A stretch of 64,000 nt of DNA from Toxorhynchites rutilus septentrionalis (Eukaryota; Arthropoda; Insecta; Diptera; Culicidae), in NCBI RefSeq assembly GCF_029784135.1, contig NC_073744.1, forward strand, positions 100,499,303-100,563,302, in the 5' to 3' direction. The translations under genes and the position numbers were made by a program. The notes beneath the pieces are model-generated. The model did not search any database. It saw only the letters and a list, made by a program, of their open reading frames with translations, and was not told where the DNA came from. Positions 31,408-42,844 of the stretch are shown here, in pieces. Position 1 is the first letter of the stretch; each line of letters begins with the position of its first letter.

Positions 31408-34269
31408 ATGAGAAATTCGTCATCACGTACCGATCTATCTGTTTACGTTCCAAATCGCACACCGAATCGACCCGCTCTATTTTCATTCACGCTATATTAC
31501 CAAAATGTGCGTGGCCTTCGCACCAAACTCAGCGAACTTCACATGGCTCTCTCTATTTGCGACTATGACATCGTAGTGTTTACCGAAACCTGGCTTAACG
31601 AACTAATATTGGATACAGAGTTGACTGATGAATATGTGATATATCGTTGCGATCGTTCCGCTGCCACAAGTCGCTTTCGACGTGGTGGTGGAGTATTGAT
31701 TGGAGTTAAACGGCACTTGCGAAGCAATGTTGTGCATGTCGATAATGTCAACCAGCTGGAACAAATCGTTGTTCGTGTTGTTGATGACAACAGGGATCTA
31801 TTTGTATGTGCGATATACCTGCCTCCCAATACTGAACCGATGAATTATGAGCAACACAGTGCATGTATTAATCGTATTTGCAACCATATGAGAGATAGAG
31901 ACAGTATACTGGTGTTGGGTGATTATAATTTTCCACTGCTACACTGGGGCTTCGATGAGGATATCGGAAGTTTCATACCAACCAATGCATCATCTGAACA
32001 GGAGACTACTCTGGTGGAATCGATTCTTTCAGCCGGGTTACAGCAAGTAAATCAACTGACGAATGACAATGGGAGAATGTTAGACTTGGTTTTTATCAAT
32101 GACATAATGTGCTGTGAAATTTTCGAACCCCCCATGCCGTTGATGAAAATAGATCGCCACCATAAGCCTTTTATTGACAAGCTAACCGTTTTGAATATGA
32201 CACGTGTGGATAGTTATGAGGAGCAATATTACGACTTCAGGCAATGTAACTTCGTTGATTTGAACGCTAAAATTTCGTCGATTGATTGGAGCGAGATTCT
32301 CACAGTGGGCACAATAGATGAAGCTGTTAGCCGGTTTCATCGAAAGCTGGATGGAATCATTCATGGGAACGTACCTTTGCGCAAAAGGTTTGTTCAACCG
32401 GAGGGTAAACAACCGTGGTGGAACAGAGATTTGGGGAATCTTCGAAATCGACTTAGGAAGGCACGAAAGCGGTATTTCCAACTGAGAGGCGATGATCAAA
32501 GACTGTTGTGCGGGAATTAGAGCGCCAATTCAACTCTTTGAACCAAGCATGCTATAGAACTTACATAAGCCGTGTGCAGAGTGACGTCAGGACCAAACCA
32601 CAACAACTTTGGAGACACATCAAACTACATTTATCGTCCAATGGAATTCCTCAGAACGTTTTCTACAAAGGCAGTACATCGTCATCATCAGTTGACTCAG
32701 CTAACTTATTCTCGTCCTTCTTTCGAAGTGTGTTAAGTAATAACTCACCACCTTTGTCTGAACGGTACTTGAGTAATCTGCAGTCATATGACCTGAACTT
32801 GCGGCTTATTTCATTCACCGAAGAGGACGTCTACAGGAAGCTGAGCTGTCTCGAAGCCTCGAAGGGAGCCGGACCGGATAAGTTGCAACCTTCTTTCATC
32901 AAGGCATGCAGCTCCTCGTTGGCTTTGCCGTCTACTTTGCTTTTCAACCGTTCGCTGAGAGAAGGGCATTATGGAAAACTGTATCAATTATGGAAATTAT
33001 CCCGCATTATGGGAAACTGTATCAATAATCCCTATTCATAAATCAGGTGACGTCCACGATGTGCAAAATTACAGAGGAATATCGATTCTGAGCTGCATGC
33101 CGAAAGTTTTTGAAAGTATGCTGCTGGATCTCATATACCCATCTGTCCGCCACATCATCGCAAACGAACAACATGGGTTTGTCAAAAAACCGTCTACTAC
33201 ATCGAATCTCATGAGCTACGTTTCTCTGCTGATTGACAAAATTGAGAAAAGGCAGCAGGTTGACGCTATTTACGTGGACTTTTCGAAAGCTTTCGACCGC
33301 GTTCCTCACGCCCTTGCTGTGGAAAAACTGAAGCGATACGGGTTTCCACTTCGGCTAACCAATTGGATTAATTCGTATCTAACTGATCGTAGTGCACACG
33401 TACGGATTGGCTCGTCAGTTTCATCGCCCTTTTCTGTCACCTCTGGCGTGCCGCAGGGCAGTCACTTGGGTCCTCTGCTCTTCGTACTCTTTATTCACGA
33501 TATTTGCGCTGTTCTCAAATCGCCTAAGTTGATGTATGCAGACGATCTGAAATTGTTTCGTGTAGTAACATCAAGTATGGACTGCTGTGCTCTTCAAATG
33601 GATGTAGATACTCTGCTGGGATGGTGCTCAATAAATGGCATGGAGGTGAATATTAGGAAATGTCATGCGATAACATTTTCGCGACTTTGCTCACCAATCA
33701 CATTTGAATATACAATGGGGTCGACCGAAGTGGAAAGAGTTGCAGCCGTTCTTGGGTTCATTAGACGCCACACTCAGGCATTTAGAGATGTCTATTGCCT
33801 CAAATCATTGTATGTGTCGCTCGTACGCAGTATATTGGAATACGGTGTTACTGTTTGGGCCCCATACCACGCTGTTCACATCGCTCGTCTGGAACGTGTG
33901 CAGAAAAGTTTTATCCGATATGCTCTTCGTCATCTCCCCTGGCGCAACGACCAACATCTGACCACATATGAAGAACGCTGCGCACTGATTCACTTACCGA
34001 CACTGCAAAAACGACGAGAATTTCTCCAGAGACTGCTGATTTTCGACCTTCTTAACAACAATCTTGACTGTGCTGAGGTTTTGGGCAAGCTTCGAATCAA
34101 CGGTCCAGGTAGAACAACCAGACAATTTGTTTTCTTCCGGCAAGCAGCACATCGTACTCTATACGGACAGAATAATCCCTTGGATGTTTGTTGCCAACGG
34201 TTAAATGAAGTGTATCATTTGTTTGAATTCGATATGTCCAGAAATGTGTTTTTTATAAGGATTCAATAA
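31408..34269 (+). pseudogene. CR1-like ORF2: endonuclease and RT
   Basis: The endonuclease at 31408-32520 has YYQNVRGLRTK, FTETWLN and LVLGDYNFP; the SDH region is altered (DRHHKPF). The frame changes at about 32510 and again at about 32990. RT has YVDFSKAFDRVPH, TSGVPQGSHLGPLLF and LMYADDLKLF, followed by a shortened thumb (IRRHTQAFRDVYCLKSLY, cited in part) and the tail to 34269. A direct duplication around 32965-33030 (GGAAAACTGTATCAAT twice) causes the second break. Confidence 0.85.
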
Positions 34270-34322
34270 TTGAATTTTAGTCTGTCCGACAATTTCTTGG
34301 CGAAGACTGAATAAATAAATAT

Positions 34323-36400
34323 CCGAAACACCAGTTGCCACATGGTGTGAATGCAACAGTGCGTTATCGCGCACTTTTCCGCAGCAATTGAGAAACAGCA
34401 ATTGAGCGTCCAATCGCTTTACTGCGGTTTGTATTTTCCTACGAACTGGACGAATGCTTCTTCCTGACACAACAATGACGATATCATCCGCATACACAAA
34501 GACGTACCCTTGGTAGACAATGGAACGCGGAGTTGACACTAACCAGGAACAGTGTTACAGCAAGCGCTGAGCCCTGAGGAACACCATTCACTTCCACAAA
34601 TTCGTCGGATTGACATCCTCCGAGTCTACCTTCAATGCCCCAATCGCGTAGCTGACGAAGGACGGAATTGACGGAATTGTACGCCTTCGCAATATCCAGG
34701 ATGGCAATGTCGACGTGCTGGCCTGAATCGATGGCGCGCCAGATCGTGTCGCTAAGTTATTCAAGATAAACACTAGTACCAAAACCATGCCGAAAAGCGA
34801 ACTGACGGTTGTCTAAATATTCGCCATCTTCCAGGAACTGCATCAGCCTACGATTCACCATACACTCCATAATTTTTCCTACACAAGGTAGTAGACTAAC
34901 GGGGCGGAAATCGCTGGGAGACCTCGTCTGCGTTTTTTTGGGAATGGGAATGACTAATGCAGTTTTCCACTTCGGAATTATACCGTTTTTCCAAATCTGG
35001 TTGTACAGGTCCAGAAGCACCCTCTTTCCTTCAATCAGTAGATGTTTTACTAGGTGGTAGCTGACGTTGTCCATCCCCGGTGAACTGCCTTTGGCCGTCG
35101 GAAGGGCGTAATTCAGTTCAGCTCCAGAAAACGGCCTGTTGTACTTTTGCGTAGAATCAGGTGGGAAGACGATGGGAAACTGTCGTTCTACGCTTTGTTT
35201 ACGTGCTAGAAAGCGCAGGGAGTGCTGTGTTGGCTGATAGCTAAGCAAAAAATACTGCCATACGGTTAGCAATCTCAATCGGGTTTGTTATGGCGACATT
35301 GTATTCCACGATGATGAATCCAGTGCTCCTCCTTTTCCCGGATAGTACATTCACTTTTCTCCAGAGCTCAGCGGTCGGTGATTCTGGCGAAATTCCGCCG
35401 AGAAATGATTCCCATCTATACTTTTTTGCCTGGTTTCTCAGTCTGCGGAACTCTTCCAATTTCACTGTGTAATCACGATGATTCGTCGGGATCTTGCGAA
35501 GAGCTCGGAGTGCTTTACGACGAGATTTAATGGCTATTCCACCTCTGGACACCACCAGTGGACAGCTCTCTTCGGGGGGGAACTACTTGTGCGAGGAATA
35601 TGGTTGCTCGCAACACGAACGATGATGCTCTCGAACTCATCGGATAAAATCCCTCGATTCATCTCACTCGGGGTCAGCTCACTTGCTATTTCACTTTCAT
35701 AGCATCTCAATTGGCCTTTTCGAAAATCCATCTACTTCTCCGGCTGGTGGCTGGCGGGCACCTGCCGTACCCTACCGTTATGGGATAGTGATCACTGTGG
35801 CACTTATCTGAAAAAGTTGACCAACTAAGTGAATGAACCAGTTGGTTGGAGGAAATGGAGAGGCCAATGGCTGACGCTGATCTACCCCGTGAGAAGGTGG
35901 TGCTACCGTCGTTCAGAATTATCGCGTCCCGGTTCTCTACAATGTTCGCGATTTCTAACCCCATAGGACTGTCTCTAGAGGATCCCCATAGCGTATGGTG
36001 TGCATTGAAGTCACCCAGGAGCAGGAATGGTGTGTCGATCTGATCTATCAAGTGGTCAAGATGCGCATAAATTGGGCTGGTTTTGCGGTACATAGATAGA
36101 CAAAACCGTAATGGCTGCCGGAAACAACATCTTCCTGGCAGTTGCAATCAGTTCGGTGTCAAGTTGTACAGAGGTGGACGGGATATCAGAACGGACAGCA
36201 ATACCAACAGACTGAAAAATGTTCTCCCCGAATGCCGCCTCCCATGAATAGCGGTTACCAAACCAACTCGACGGATTCGTATCGCCACGAATATAGGTCT
36301 CTTGCAGGGCCAGACACATGGATCTGTACGTGCAATAATACACTGCAAGTCTCCCAGGTTATTACGGAGGCCATTTAGGTTCCTCTGAATGGCGAGCGTG
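34323..36400 (-). pseudogene. LINE ORF2 5' half: endonuclease and RT
   Basis: Order on the minus strand: IQRNLNGLRNN (36380), LALQETYIRGD, FLLLGDFNAHHTLWGSS, CHSDHYPITVGY (endonuclease). Then the linker, FRPVSLLPCVGKIMECMVNRRL, FAFRHGFGT, and after breaks VYADDIVIVVSG (RT catalytic box, about 34480) and SIAAEKCAI. Frames change at about 36100, 35720, 35550, 35260, 34770 and 34540. Confidence 0.8.
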
Positions 36401-36463
36401 ATTGGACGACGTTGACGAGGGTTCTGGAGAAACGTGATCAGAGGCAGTGTTGTTCAAGTTATA

Positions 36464-37726
36464 TTAGGCTGTCAAAAAAGTCCTGCGGTATTTTTTTTGA
36501 ATTTTCATTTGTTCATAAAATTAGTTAAAATCATCTGTTTTAAGTCAAATATGCGCCGTTTTGTTCGATGACTTGTTCCCAACGAGATGCCAACTTCATA
36601 ATACCCATGTTATAGAAGCTCGCTTCCTTATTGGCAAAAAACTCGGATAGCCAATTTTCACAGGCCTCTTTTGTGGCTAACTTCTGACTACCTAGCTCGT
36701 TCGCCATGGACAAAAACAGATGGTAGTTACTTGGTGCAAGGTCAGGACTATACGGCGGATGCAAAAGAACCTCCCATCCGAGCTCCCGGAGCTTCTGGCG
36801 CGTCACCAAAGAAGTGTGTGGCCTGGCGTTGTCCTGATGGAAGACAATGCGGCCTCTGTTTATCAAAGATGGCCTCTTCTTCATGAGTGCTACCTTCAAG
36901 CGGTCCAGTTGTTGGCAGTTCAGGTCCGAATTGAGCGTTTGGCCATAGGGAAGCAGCTCATAATAGATTATTCCTTGACAATCCCACCAAACACACAGCA
37001 GAACCTTCCTGGCCGTTGATGAGGGCTTGGCCACCGTCTAAGCCGCTTCAGCGGGCTTCGAGCACGACCGTTTGCGCTTCACGTTGTCGTAAGAGACCCA
37101 CTTTTCATCGCCAGTCACCATCCGCTTCAAAAACGGGTCGATTTTGTTGCGATTCAGCAGCGATTCACATGCGTCGATACGGTCAAAGATGTTTTTTTTG
37201 CGTCAACGTGTGTGGCACCCATACATCGAGCTTCTTTGTGAATCCAAGCTTCTTCAAATGGTTAATAACGGTTTGATGACTTATCCCCAGCTCTTGGCCG
37301 ATGCTACGGCTGCTACTATGCCGGTCTTTCTCGGCTAATTCAGCGATTTTGTCGACGACAGGCCTTCCGGAGCGCATCTTCGACAACCTCTACACCAGAA
37401 CGAAAACGTTGAAAAAACGCGGTGGAAATGGAAACTGTATCGGGTCCATAAACTGCAAAAATGTTATTGGCAGCTTGACATGCATTTTTGCCTTCGTCAT
37501 AGTAATACTGTAAAATATGCCGGATTTTCTCTTTATTTGTCTCCATATTTGCGACACTATAACTCAACGACTTAACCAAACAAAACACTTTCAAGGACTA
37601 TATTATAGCGCGCAGAAATACCTTTCCAACAAGCTATAGTATGACTCGATACAATGAATACAACTAGAACTAAGCGCTTACAACGACACCTCGCGGAAAT
37701 ACCGCAGGACTTTTTTGACAGCCTAA
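36464..37726 (-). mobile_element. mariner element (DD34D type), inactive
   Basis: 1263 bp with 30-bp terminal repeats: TTAGGCTGTCAAAAAAGTCC at 36464 and the complement ending at 37726, flanked by TA at 36462 and 37727. One transposase gene on the minus strand is broken in several places. It sits just upstream of the minus-strand LINE. Confidence 0.95.
36540..37550 (-). pseudogene. mariner transposase, broken
   Basis: N-terminal HTH region (RHILQYYYDEGKNACQAANN), RSGRPVVDKIAELAEKDRH, WVPHTLTQK, MVTGDEKWVSYDN (first catalytic Asp), WWDCQGIIYYELLP, IVFHQDNARPH (second Asp), SPDLAPSNYHLF (third Asp replaced by Asn, codon 36726-36728). There are 34 residues between the second and third positions. 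Breaks: frame change near 37370, extra A in an A8 run near 37195, TAG at 37038-37040. Confidence 0.9.
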
Positions 37727-37740
37727 TATAAACATGAGGA

Positions 37741-37769
37741 ACTTACCCGGGAACAGCCCGGGTAAGTTG
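37741..37769. repeat. Perfect 12-bp hairpin
   Basis: AACTTACCCGGG, AACAG, CCCGGGTAAGTT. It could be a fused pair of terminal repeats left by an excised element, or an RNA hairpin. The surrounding 37770-38240 is noncoding with CAGCGCAAATTTCAGCG-like short repeats. Confidence 0.8.
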
Positions 37770-38340
37770 GTCATTTCTTCTCACTAGTGTGATGCGCGTC
37801 TCATTCTATATACACGCACATACACATCAAATTCTAGCTTCCGCTTTGTCTTCGTTCTTTCTAAGCAAAGCATAAAAACAACAGCGCGCCCCCATTTGAA
37901 CCGCATACGCTTGTGCGAAGAAAAATATCTCAACAAGGAAAGCAATCCAGATTCAAGCGCGCAGCACGGCGCAAGTTTCAGCGAAAACTCAGCGCAAATT
38001 TCAGCGTAAAACTCAGCTTAACACTGGGTGCAAATCTCTGCGTAAGAACGGCGCTGACAACAAAACATTTCATCTGTGTTTCGGAGCGTGCTCATTCGCC
38101 AGAGCGCATATGTGCGCAAGGAGTTGGAGCTCAACTGGGTACAAAAATCTTGTTGCGCATCAGCACCGAGTTGCATTCTGAAGACTGAGCACAACATTGG
38201 GTTCCGATACTAGGGACGAGTTCTTACGAGAAGTACTTCTACTTTCACTGTCTCCGGGTAAATCGACTTATTGAAAGTTAGAATGATGGCTGGGGTTTTC
38301 TGTTCACCTCGCTTTTATAACCCCTTGACCTTCCAATTCT

Positions 38341-38614
38341 GTGCTCCCTTGGCCGAGTGGTTAGCGTCACAACTAACATGCCGGGTGTTCGGGTTCGATT
38401 CCCGTTCTGGTCGGGGGAATTTTTCATCAAAGAAATTTCCTCCGACTTGCACTGTGATCACGCGTATTCTAGAGCTTGCCACTCAGAATGCATTCAAGGC
38501 GTGTTACTTGGCATAGAAATCTCAACTAAGTACTAATAAAAATGACGCAAGTAATACTACGTTGAGACGGCGAAGTTCCTCTAGGAACGTTAGTGCCATT
38601 GAAGAAAGAAAGAA
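38341..38614 (+). mobile_element. tRNA-derived SINE, third copy
   Basis: Same family as 24173 and 26168; A-box region TTGGCCGAGTGG, B box GGTTCGATTCC, 3' end GAAGAAAGAAA. 14-bp target duplication GACCTTCCAATTCT at 38327-38340 and 38615-38628. Confidence 0.9.
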
Positions 38615-38639
38615 GACCTTCCAATTCTTTTTTATCTTT

Positions 38640-39822
38640 TCCTCTCTTAGAGGTAATAAAACGAACAAAGATATGACGCAGCGGCTGATGTTGAGAGTCG
38701 GATATAATACGATCGATACTTCAGTTCCGTCGAAAAGCTGAGTCATTTGAAGTAATCTTTCAACCTGTGTTGCTCTTTTCGTTCGAAGTACATATCGAGT
38801 ACATTTTGCCCCACTTTTTGCACTCTCTATTGCTCCGGCGAAGTTTTCGATGCTCTTCCCTATTACAAATGGGTTACATGGCAGATTTGTTCCGTTTCTC
38901 TCGGTGTGGAAAAGGTGGTGACAGCTCCGAATTCATTTCTCGACCCTCCGGGATCGTCTCCGCTCACACATGCCACGTGATCCCACATTAAACTTCTTAT
39001 TTGTGTTCGTCACTTATTGCCGACTTAATTATAGTTAGTAAAAATTCACACAAGTTAACGTCGCAATGATTCCATATACGATCTCGCCGGGTGGCGGAGC
39101 ACTAACTTGAATTATATCGGGTGGCCGACTTTTGAATTCAAATCGATGTACACTTTGGATTAAGAGCAGTTTTGCAGAACGGCCAATTGGTATGGAGGCT
39201 CTACATGAACTGTTGGTCCAGTGTGTGTTTTCATAGCAGAAAAATTGTCAATGTCCATTTCGAATTCTGCATGAATCTTTTCACTGTTGTTCGAGCATTT
39301 CTAAACTCTTGCGATGCTTGGTCAAAGAAAATCCGTTCTTGATGACTTGCGTTGCTCTTTCAAGCTCCTTGTTCTTTCAACGTTGTCTATGCATCTTTTT
39401 TTTTTTGAAATTCTGCGACATCTGGAATCAATTAAACCAAAGAAAAGCCTCAAACCTGTAGGACCAATTCACCCCACAGAAACGTGTCCATGTCAACCCA
39501 CACAACATGCAAAAATTAAAATGCAATTTATTTCCTTTATTGTTATCAAATTTACAGTTTCACTGCATCAATATGTTCCTCTTCTGTAGGGGAACTGAAC
39601 TTTACTCCATTTTCTCATTTTTCTGACATTTTCTGACAATCTCACATTTTCTGACAATCAAAGTGCTCGATGTGTTTATGCTACCGTTTCCCTCCACCTG
39701 TTAAATTTTACCAATGTTATTTTACGTTAAGTATAACGGTTCAACAATAAAAGGAGATAACATAAAAAATCCAAGTTGAGCGGTACTTGTCGAGATAAAG
39801 GGCTGCTCCAAATCACCCCGTG
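38640..39822. other. Unassigned sequence
   Basis: No gene, terminal repeat or known family recognised. Short frames only. A run GGTAACACGGGGTGATTTGG (minus strand, about 39810-39830) borders the next feature. Confidence 0.3.
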
Positions 39823-40102
39823 TTACCCTATATACTCTCGCACGCTTTTTGGGAACTTTTGAGGAATTTCATCTTCACTCACTGAATCTTCACTTTGATA
39901 TTCATCTTCTTCACTCTTTTGTACATATTCTAATTCCATTTTATTTGAAGTATCTTCGGATTCTGGAAAAAATGGTTTTATTTTCCGCGTAAGATATGTC
40001 GAAATCATTATTACCTGAATTAGTGTCCAAACAGTCATCGTTTACTTTAGTGAGTTGTTCAAATTCTTTGAATAATTTATTGTTTCCTCGAAATCTTTTC
40101 AT
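39823..40102 (-). CDS. Possible small two-exon gene, acidic 75-aa protein
   Basis: Exon 1 is 40102-40015 (ATG at 40102), intron 40014-39963 (52 bp, GTAATAATG to CATTTTTTCCAG), exon 2 39962-39823 (TAA at 39823). Splicing keeps one frame of 75 codons. It starts MKRFRGNNKLFKEFEQLTK and then becomes strongly acidic (KSEEDEYQSEDSVSEDEIP). No domain is recognised. Good splice sites and an uninterrupted spliced frame support it, but it could also be the N-terminal remnant of a DNA-transposon gene, since piggyBac-type transposases often begin with acidic stretches. Confidence 0.45.
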
Positions 40103-40350
40103 TGATGCCTAGATATCGCAATCAGATTCTTTGAAGCTAACATTGCTAACAATAGTCTAGTGAATGATCGACGATTTTAAGAATAAACTTTATAACAATG
40201 GAATAAAATTCCAATTTTTTTAATTTACTTGGTTTTGAAAACTCAAAGAGAAAAGAGTCTGTCTTTTACTCTCAGTTAGACTCCTATTCAATATCATCAT
40301 TTGGAGAAGCCTTATTAACACTCTTATAACAATTTTGTTATTATAGAGCA

Positions 40351-40610
40351 GGGGTGGCCAAACTTTTGAGCATTATGGGCGACTAAATGTTCAAGTGTTA
40401 TGCCGCGGTCTACCAAATTTGACTGTATCAAAAAGTCATTAGAAAATGAATGCAGTACTAGACAATAACCTGTACTCGAGCGCAAAATCATAACTCGTTT
40501 GTCATTCAGACTGTGCGTGTCTCTGTAATTTAACATTTTTAAACTATTTTCAAAGTTTTAAATGAAAAAACTCCAGAAAATTTTTTTTTCAACATCATTC
40601 AGTTTGTCAT
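40351..40610 (+). mobile_element. One end of a hAT-like element
   Basis: CAGGGGTGGCCAAACTTTTG at 40351 is a typical hAT terminus. No matching right terminus was found nearby, so this is a solo or truncated end. Confidence 0.45.
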
Positions 40611-40615
40611 AGTAG

Positions 40616-40745
40616 AGCCGATCTGGCATAGTGGTAACATCCATACCTCTCACGCTAAAGGTCACGAGATCAATTCTCACTTCCGACACTCTTCCGAAAT
40701 GGAAGGTAAAAGTGAAGAACCAGCGAAAAGTGTTGAAAGAATATA
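40616..40745 (+). mobile_element. tRNA-related SINE, third family, plus copy
   Basis: GCCGATCTGGCATAGTGGTA (A-box-like), CACGAGATCAATTCTC (B-box-like), then GAAATGGAAGGTAAAAGTGA. It matches an inverted copy at 40885-41012 over about 110 bp. Confidence 0.65.
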
Positions 40746-40884
40746 ATAAAAATATAGAAATATATAGAAAAAATGGGTGGGTTATATCTATGATATAACC
40801 GCAAGGTTGACGTGGGACTACCTTAGCTTAGCAATCATTTGTTTGTATTGATTAAATTTTTGATTGAATGAAATAATTTTTTTC

Positions 40885-41012
40885 TCTATTATAGTGACTT
40901 TCAGCACATTTTAGCTGGTTCGTCACTTTTACTTCCATTTTTGGAATAATGTCGGGAGTGAGAATTGAACTCGTGATCTTTAGCGTTAGAGGTATGGATG
41001 ATCGCCTCCACA
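40885..41012 (-). mobile_element. tRNA-related SINE, third family, minus copy
   Basis: The minus strand reads GAGGCGATCATCCATACCTC, then CACGAGTTCAATTCTCAC and ATGGAAGTAAAAGTGACGAA. It is the inverted partner of 40616-40745, with about 140 bp between them. Confidence 0.65.
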
Positions 41013-41164
41013 AATGAAATAATTTCCAAATTCAATTGAATTCAATATATTTGTTTTGTGAGTAAAAAGATTATATAATGACATATAAGCACAATTCACG
41101 CATTGTATTATATTATGTTCTTCGTTACAAGTAAATTTAATGACAGTCCTTTTACGTTTGGTAT

Positions 41165-41595
41165 GATGACATCTTGGTCTAGAAGCCTGTGTTAGGCAAC
41201 CACATTTCAGTCGGGAGAAAAATGCCCCCGATTTCCATGTATTTGCAATGCCGATTTCCCCAGTCACCTTGGTTTAGAAGTCTGTATTAGGTAAACACAT
41301 TTCAGTCGGAACAAAAATGCCCCCGATCTGCATGAATTTGCAATGCCAATTTCCCCAGACACCTTGGTTCTGAAGTCTGTGTTGGGGAAACACATTTCAG
41401 TAGGAACAAAAATGGCCCCGACATACATATATATGTAATGCCAATTTCCCCACGCTTCATGGATTTGAAGTCTGTGTTAGGGAAACACATTTCAGTCGGA
41501 ACAAAACCCCCCCCGACTTTAAAGTATTTGCAATGCCGATTTCGTTAACGCTGATTGGTTTTGATGGCTGTGTTGGGGAAACCGTAAATCGGGCC
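41165..41595 (+). repeat. 95-bp tandem array, about 4.5 copies
   Basis: CACATTTCAG starts at 41201, 41296, 41391 and 41486, an exact 95-bp period. Each unit has TGCCCCCGA, TTTGCAATGCC(G/A)ATTT and GAAGTCTGTGTTGGGGAAA blocks. The last unit runs into GGGCCAATCAAAACG, a CCAAT box. A two-copy relative lies at 11185-11345 in the foldback spacer, also followed by CCAATCAG. Confidence 0.9.
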
Positions 41596-41879
41596 AATCA
41601 AAACGAAGTAGTTAGGGCGTTTAGATAACGCTTATCATTTTACAGTTATTCAATTGTTCAAGCGCAAGTTCATGAGTCTAATCGCAGAACTGTTCATTGA
41701 TTGATCTTCCAATCGACCCCGTTGAATTTACCTGTTACTATAAAATTCCTAGAATTTCTACCAAAACTCGTCATTATAATATCAGATTATTTTCAGACAC
41801 AATTCTCGTTTAAGATTTTTCAACCACTTGCAAATAACATGTTTCTCTGTTACATGGAATAAATGTTTTATACAGAAAA

Positions 41880-42440
41880 TATGATACCATAAAGGCAGCC
41901 CTAAATCGGACAATTCCTTTCTCGAGTTCTGCTCTTATCAACACATCCAGCGATCCTTTTTTTTTTGGTATAGATAGAAGAAGATATATGAGTGCGTTTC
42001 ATCACATTAAAATCCATTTCCATTTTCGAACAAAGTTCAATTTCGCTAGCGCAAACATCAAATGGACTAACAGCACTTGTCAATATGTAATTGTAGAACA
42101 TATGGAAATTTAATTTTCCGAATCTTCCCTTTTTCCTTCAGAGTTTTCCGAGAATTTTCAATTGTCATGTTTGGTTGGAATATTTTTGGTTGAAATACGT
42201 GTAATATTTTCTCCATTCCAGAGGAGGAAGGGGTGTCATACCATTATAGAAACATTTATTGCACCCGAAACCCCTCACATCCCAAATTGTGCTTGATTAG
42301 TTCTCGAGTTTTGCAGAAGTTTGTGTTTCGTTTGTATGACAGCCCACCCTTAGAGAGCAGGAGAGTGTCTAACCACCATAGAAACATTTATTACACCCTA
42401 AAACCTCAACATGCCAAATTTGGTTTCATTTGCTTGAATT
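41880..42440 (-). repeat. Dispersed repeat, empty-site copy
   Basis: On the minus strand it matches 63430-64000 on the plus strand (CAACCAAACATGACAATTGAAA, cited in part, and GGACTAACAGCACTTGTCAA equivalents). Here the sequence GGATTTTAATGTGAT at about 42001-42015 (minus) is uninterrupted, whereas the 63-kb copy has a MITE at its TTAA. Two related blocks (ATAGAAACATTTATTGCACC, ATAGAAACATTTATTACACC) are in tandem at 42245 and 42379. Confidence 0.7.
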
Positions 42441-42452
42441 ATTCTCGAGTAA

Positions 42453-42578
<126 letters not shown>

Positions 42579-42844
42579 TATATTCATATTTTTCCAATTT
42601 ATCCAATGGCTTGCGGATCGGTGCGACGTGTGTAGCACGACATGTACGACAATATGGAAGCAACTACGTCATTTATTGACAATTATCATAATTCACCACT
42701 AAAATGGAACAACACAATTATTGATTATAAAAACAATAACATCAAGACATATGTTGGAGAAGTGCGCGATCGCACACTACTGTGTAGTGGTTACGTTGGA
42801 GGCACAAGGTTCTATGCATCCAATATAGGATACGAAAAACCTTG

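Larger units (their letters stand above)
30348..34322 (+). mobile_element. CR1-like (T1/Q-type) LINE
   Basis: About 3.97 kb with ORF1 (PHD-like zinc finger), ORF2 (endonuclease and RT, no RNase H), and a 3' end in GAATAAATAAATA. The short repeat end and the lack of RNase H fit the CR1 clade. It is inserted in a minus-strand LINE with a 9-bp imperfect target duplication. Frame changes occur in both ORFs. Confidence 0.85.
29475..36460 (-). mobile_element. Jockey-superfamily LINE split by a CR1-like insertion
   Basis: On the minus strand, endonuclease and RT up to YADD lie at 34323-36460. RT thumb and RNase H lie at 29475-30347. The two halves are consecutive in protein order, and the plus-strand CR1-like element sits between them. 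CCGGAACAC (30339-30347) and CCGAAACAC (34323-34331) flank the inserted element as a one-mismatch target duplication. Both halves carry frame changes. Confidence 0.8.

Noticed and set aside
24361..38400. tRNA-like sequences with A and B boxes at 24.4, 26.2, 27.3 and 38.35 kb
   Set aside because: Each is the head of a SINE with target duplications and a non-tRNA body; no intact cloverleaf gene was supported.
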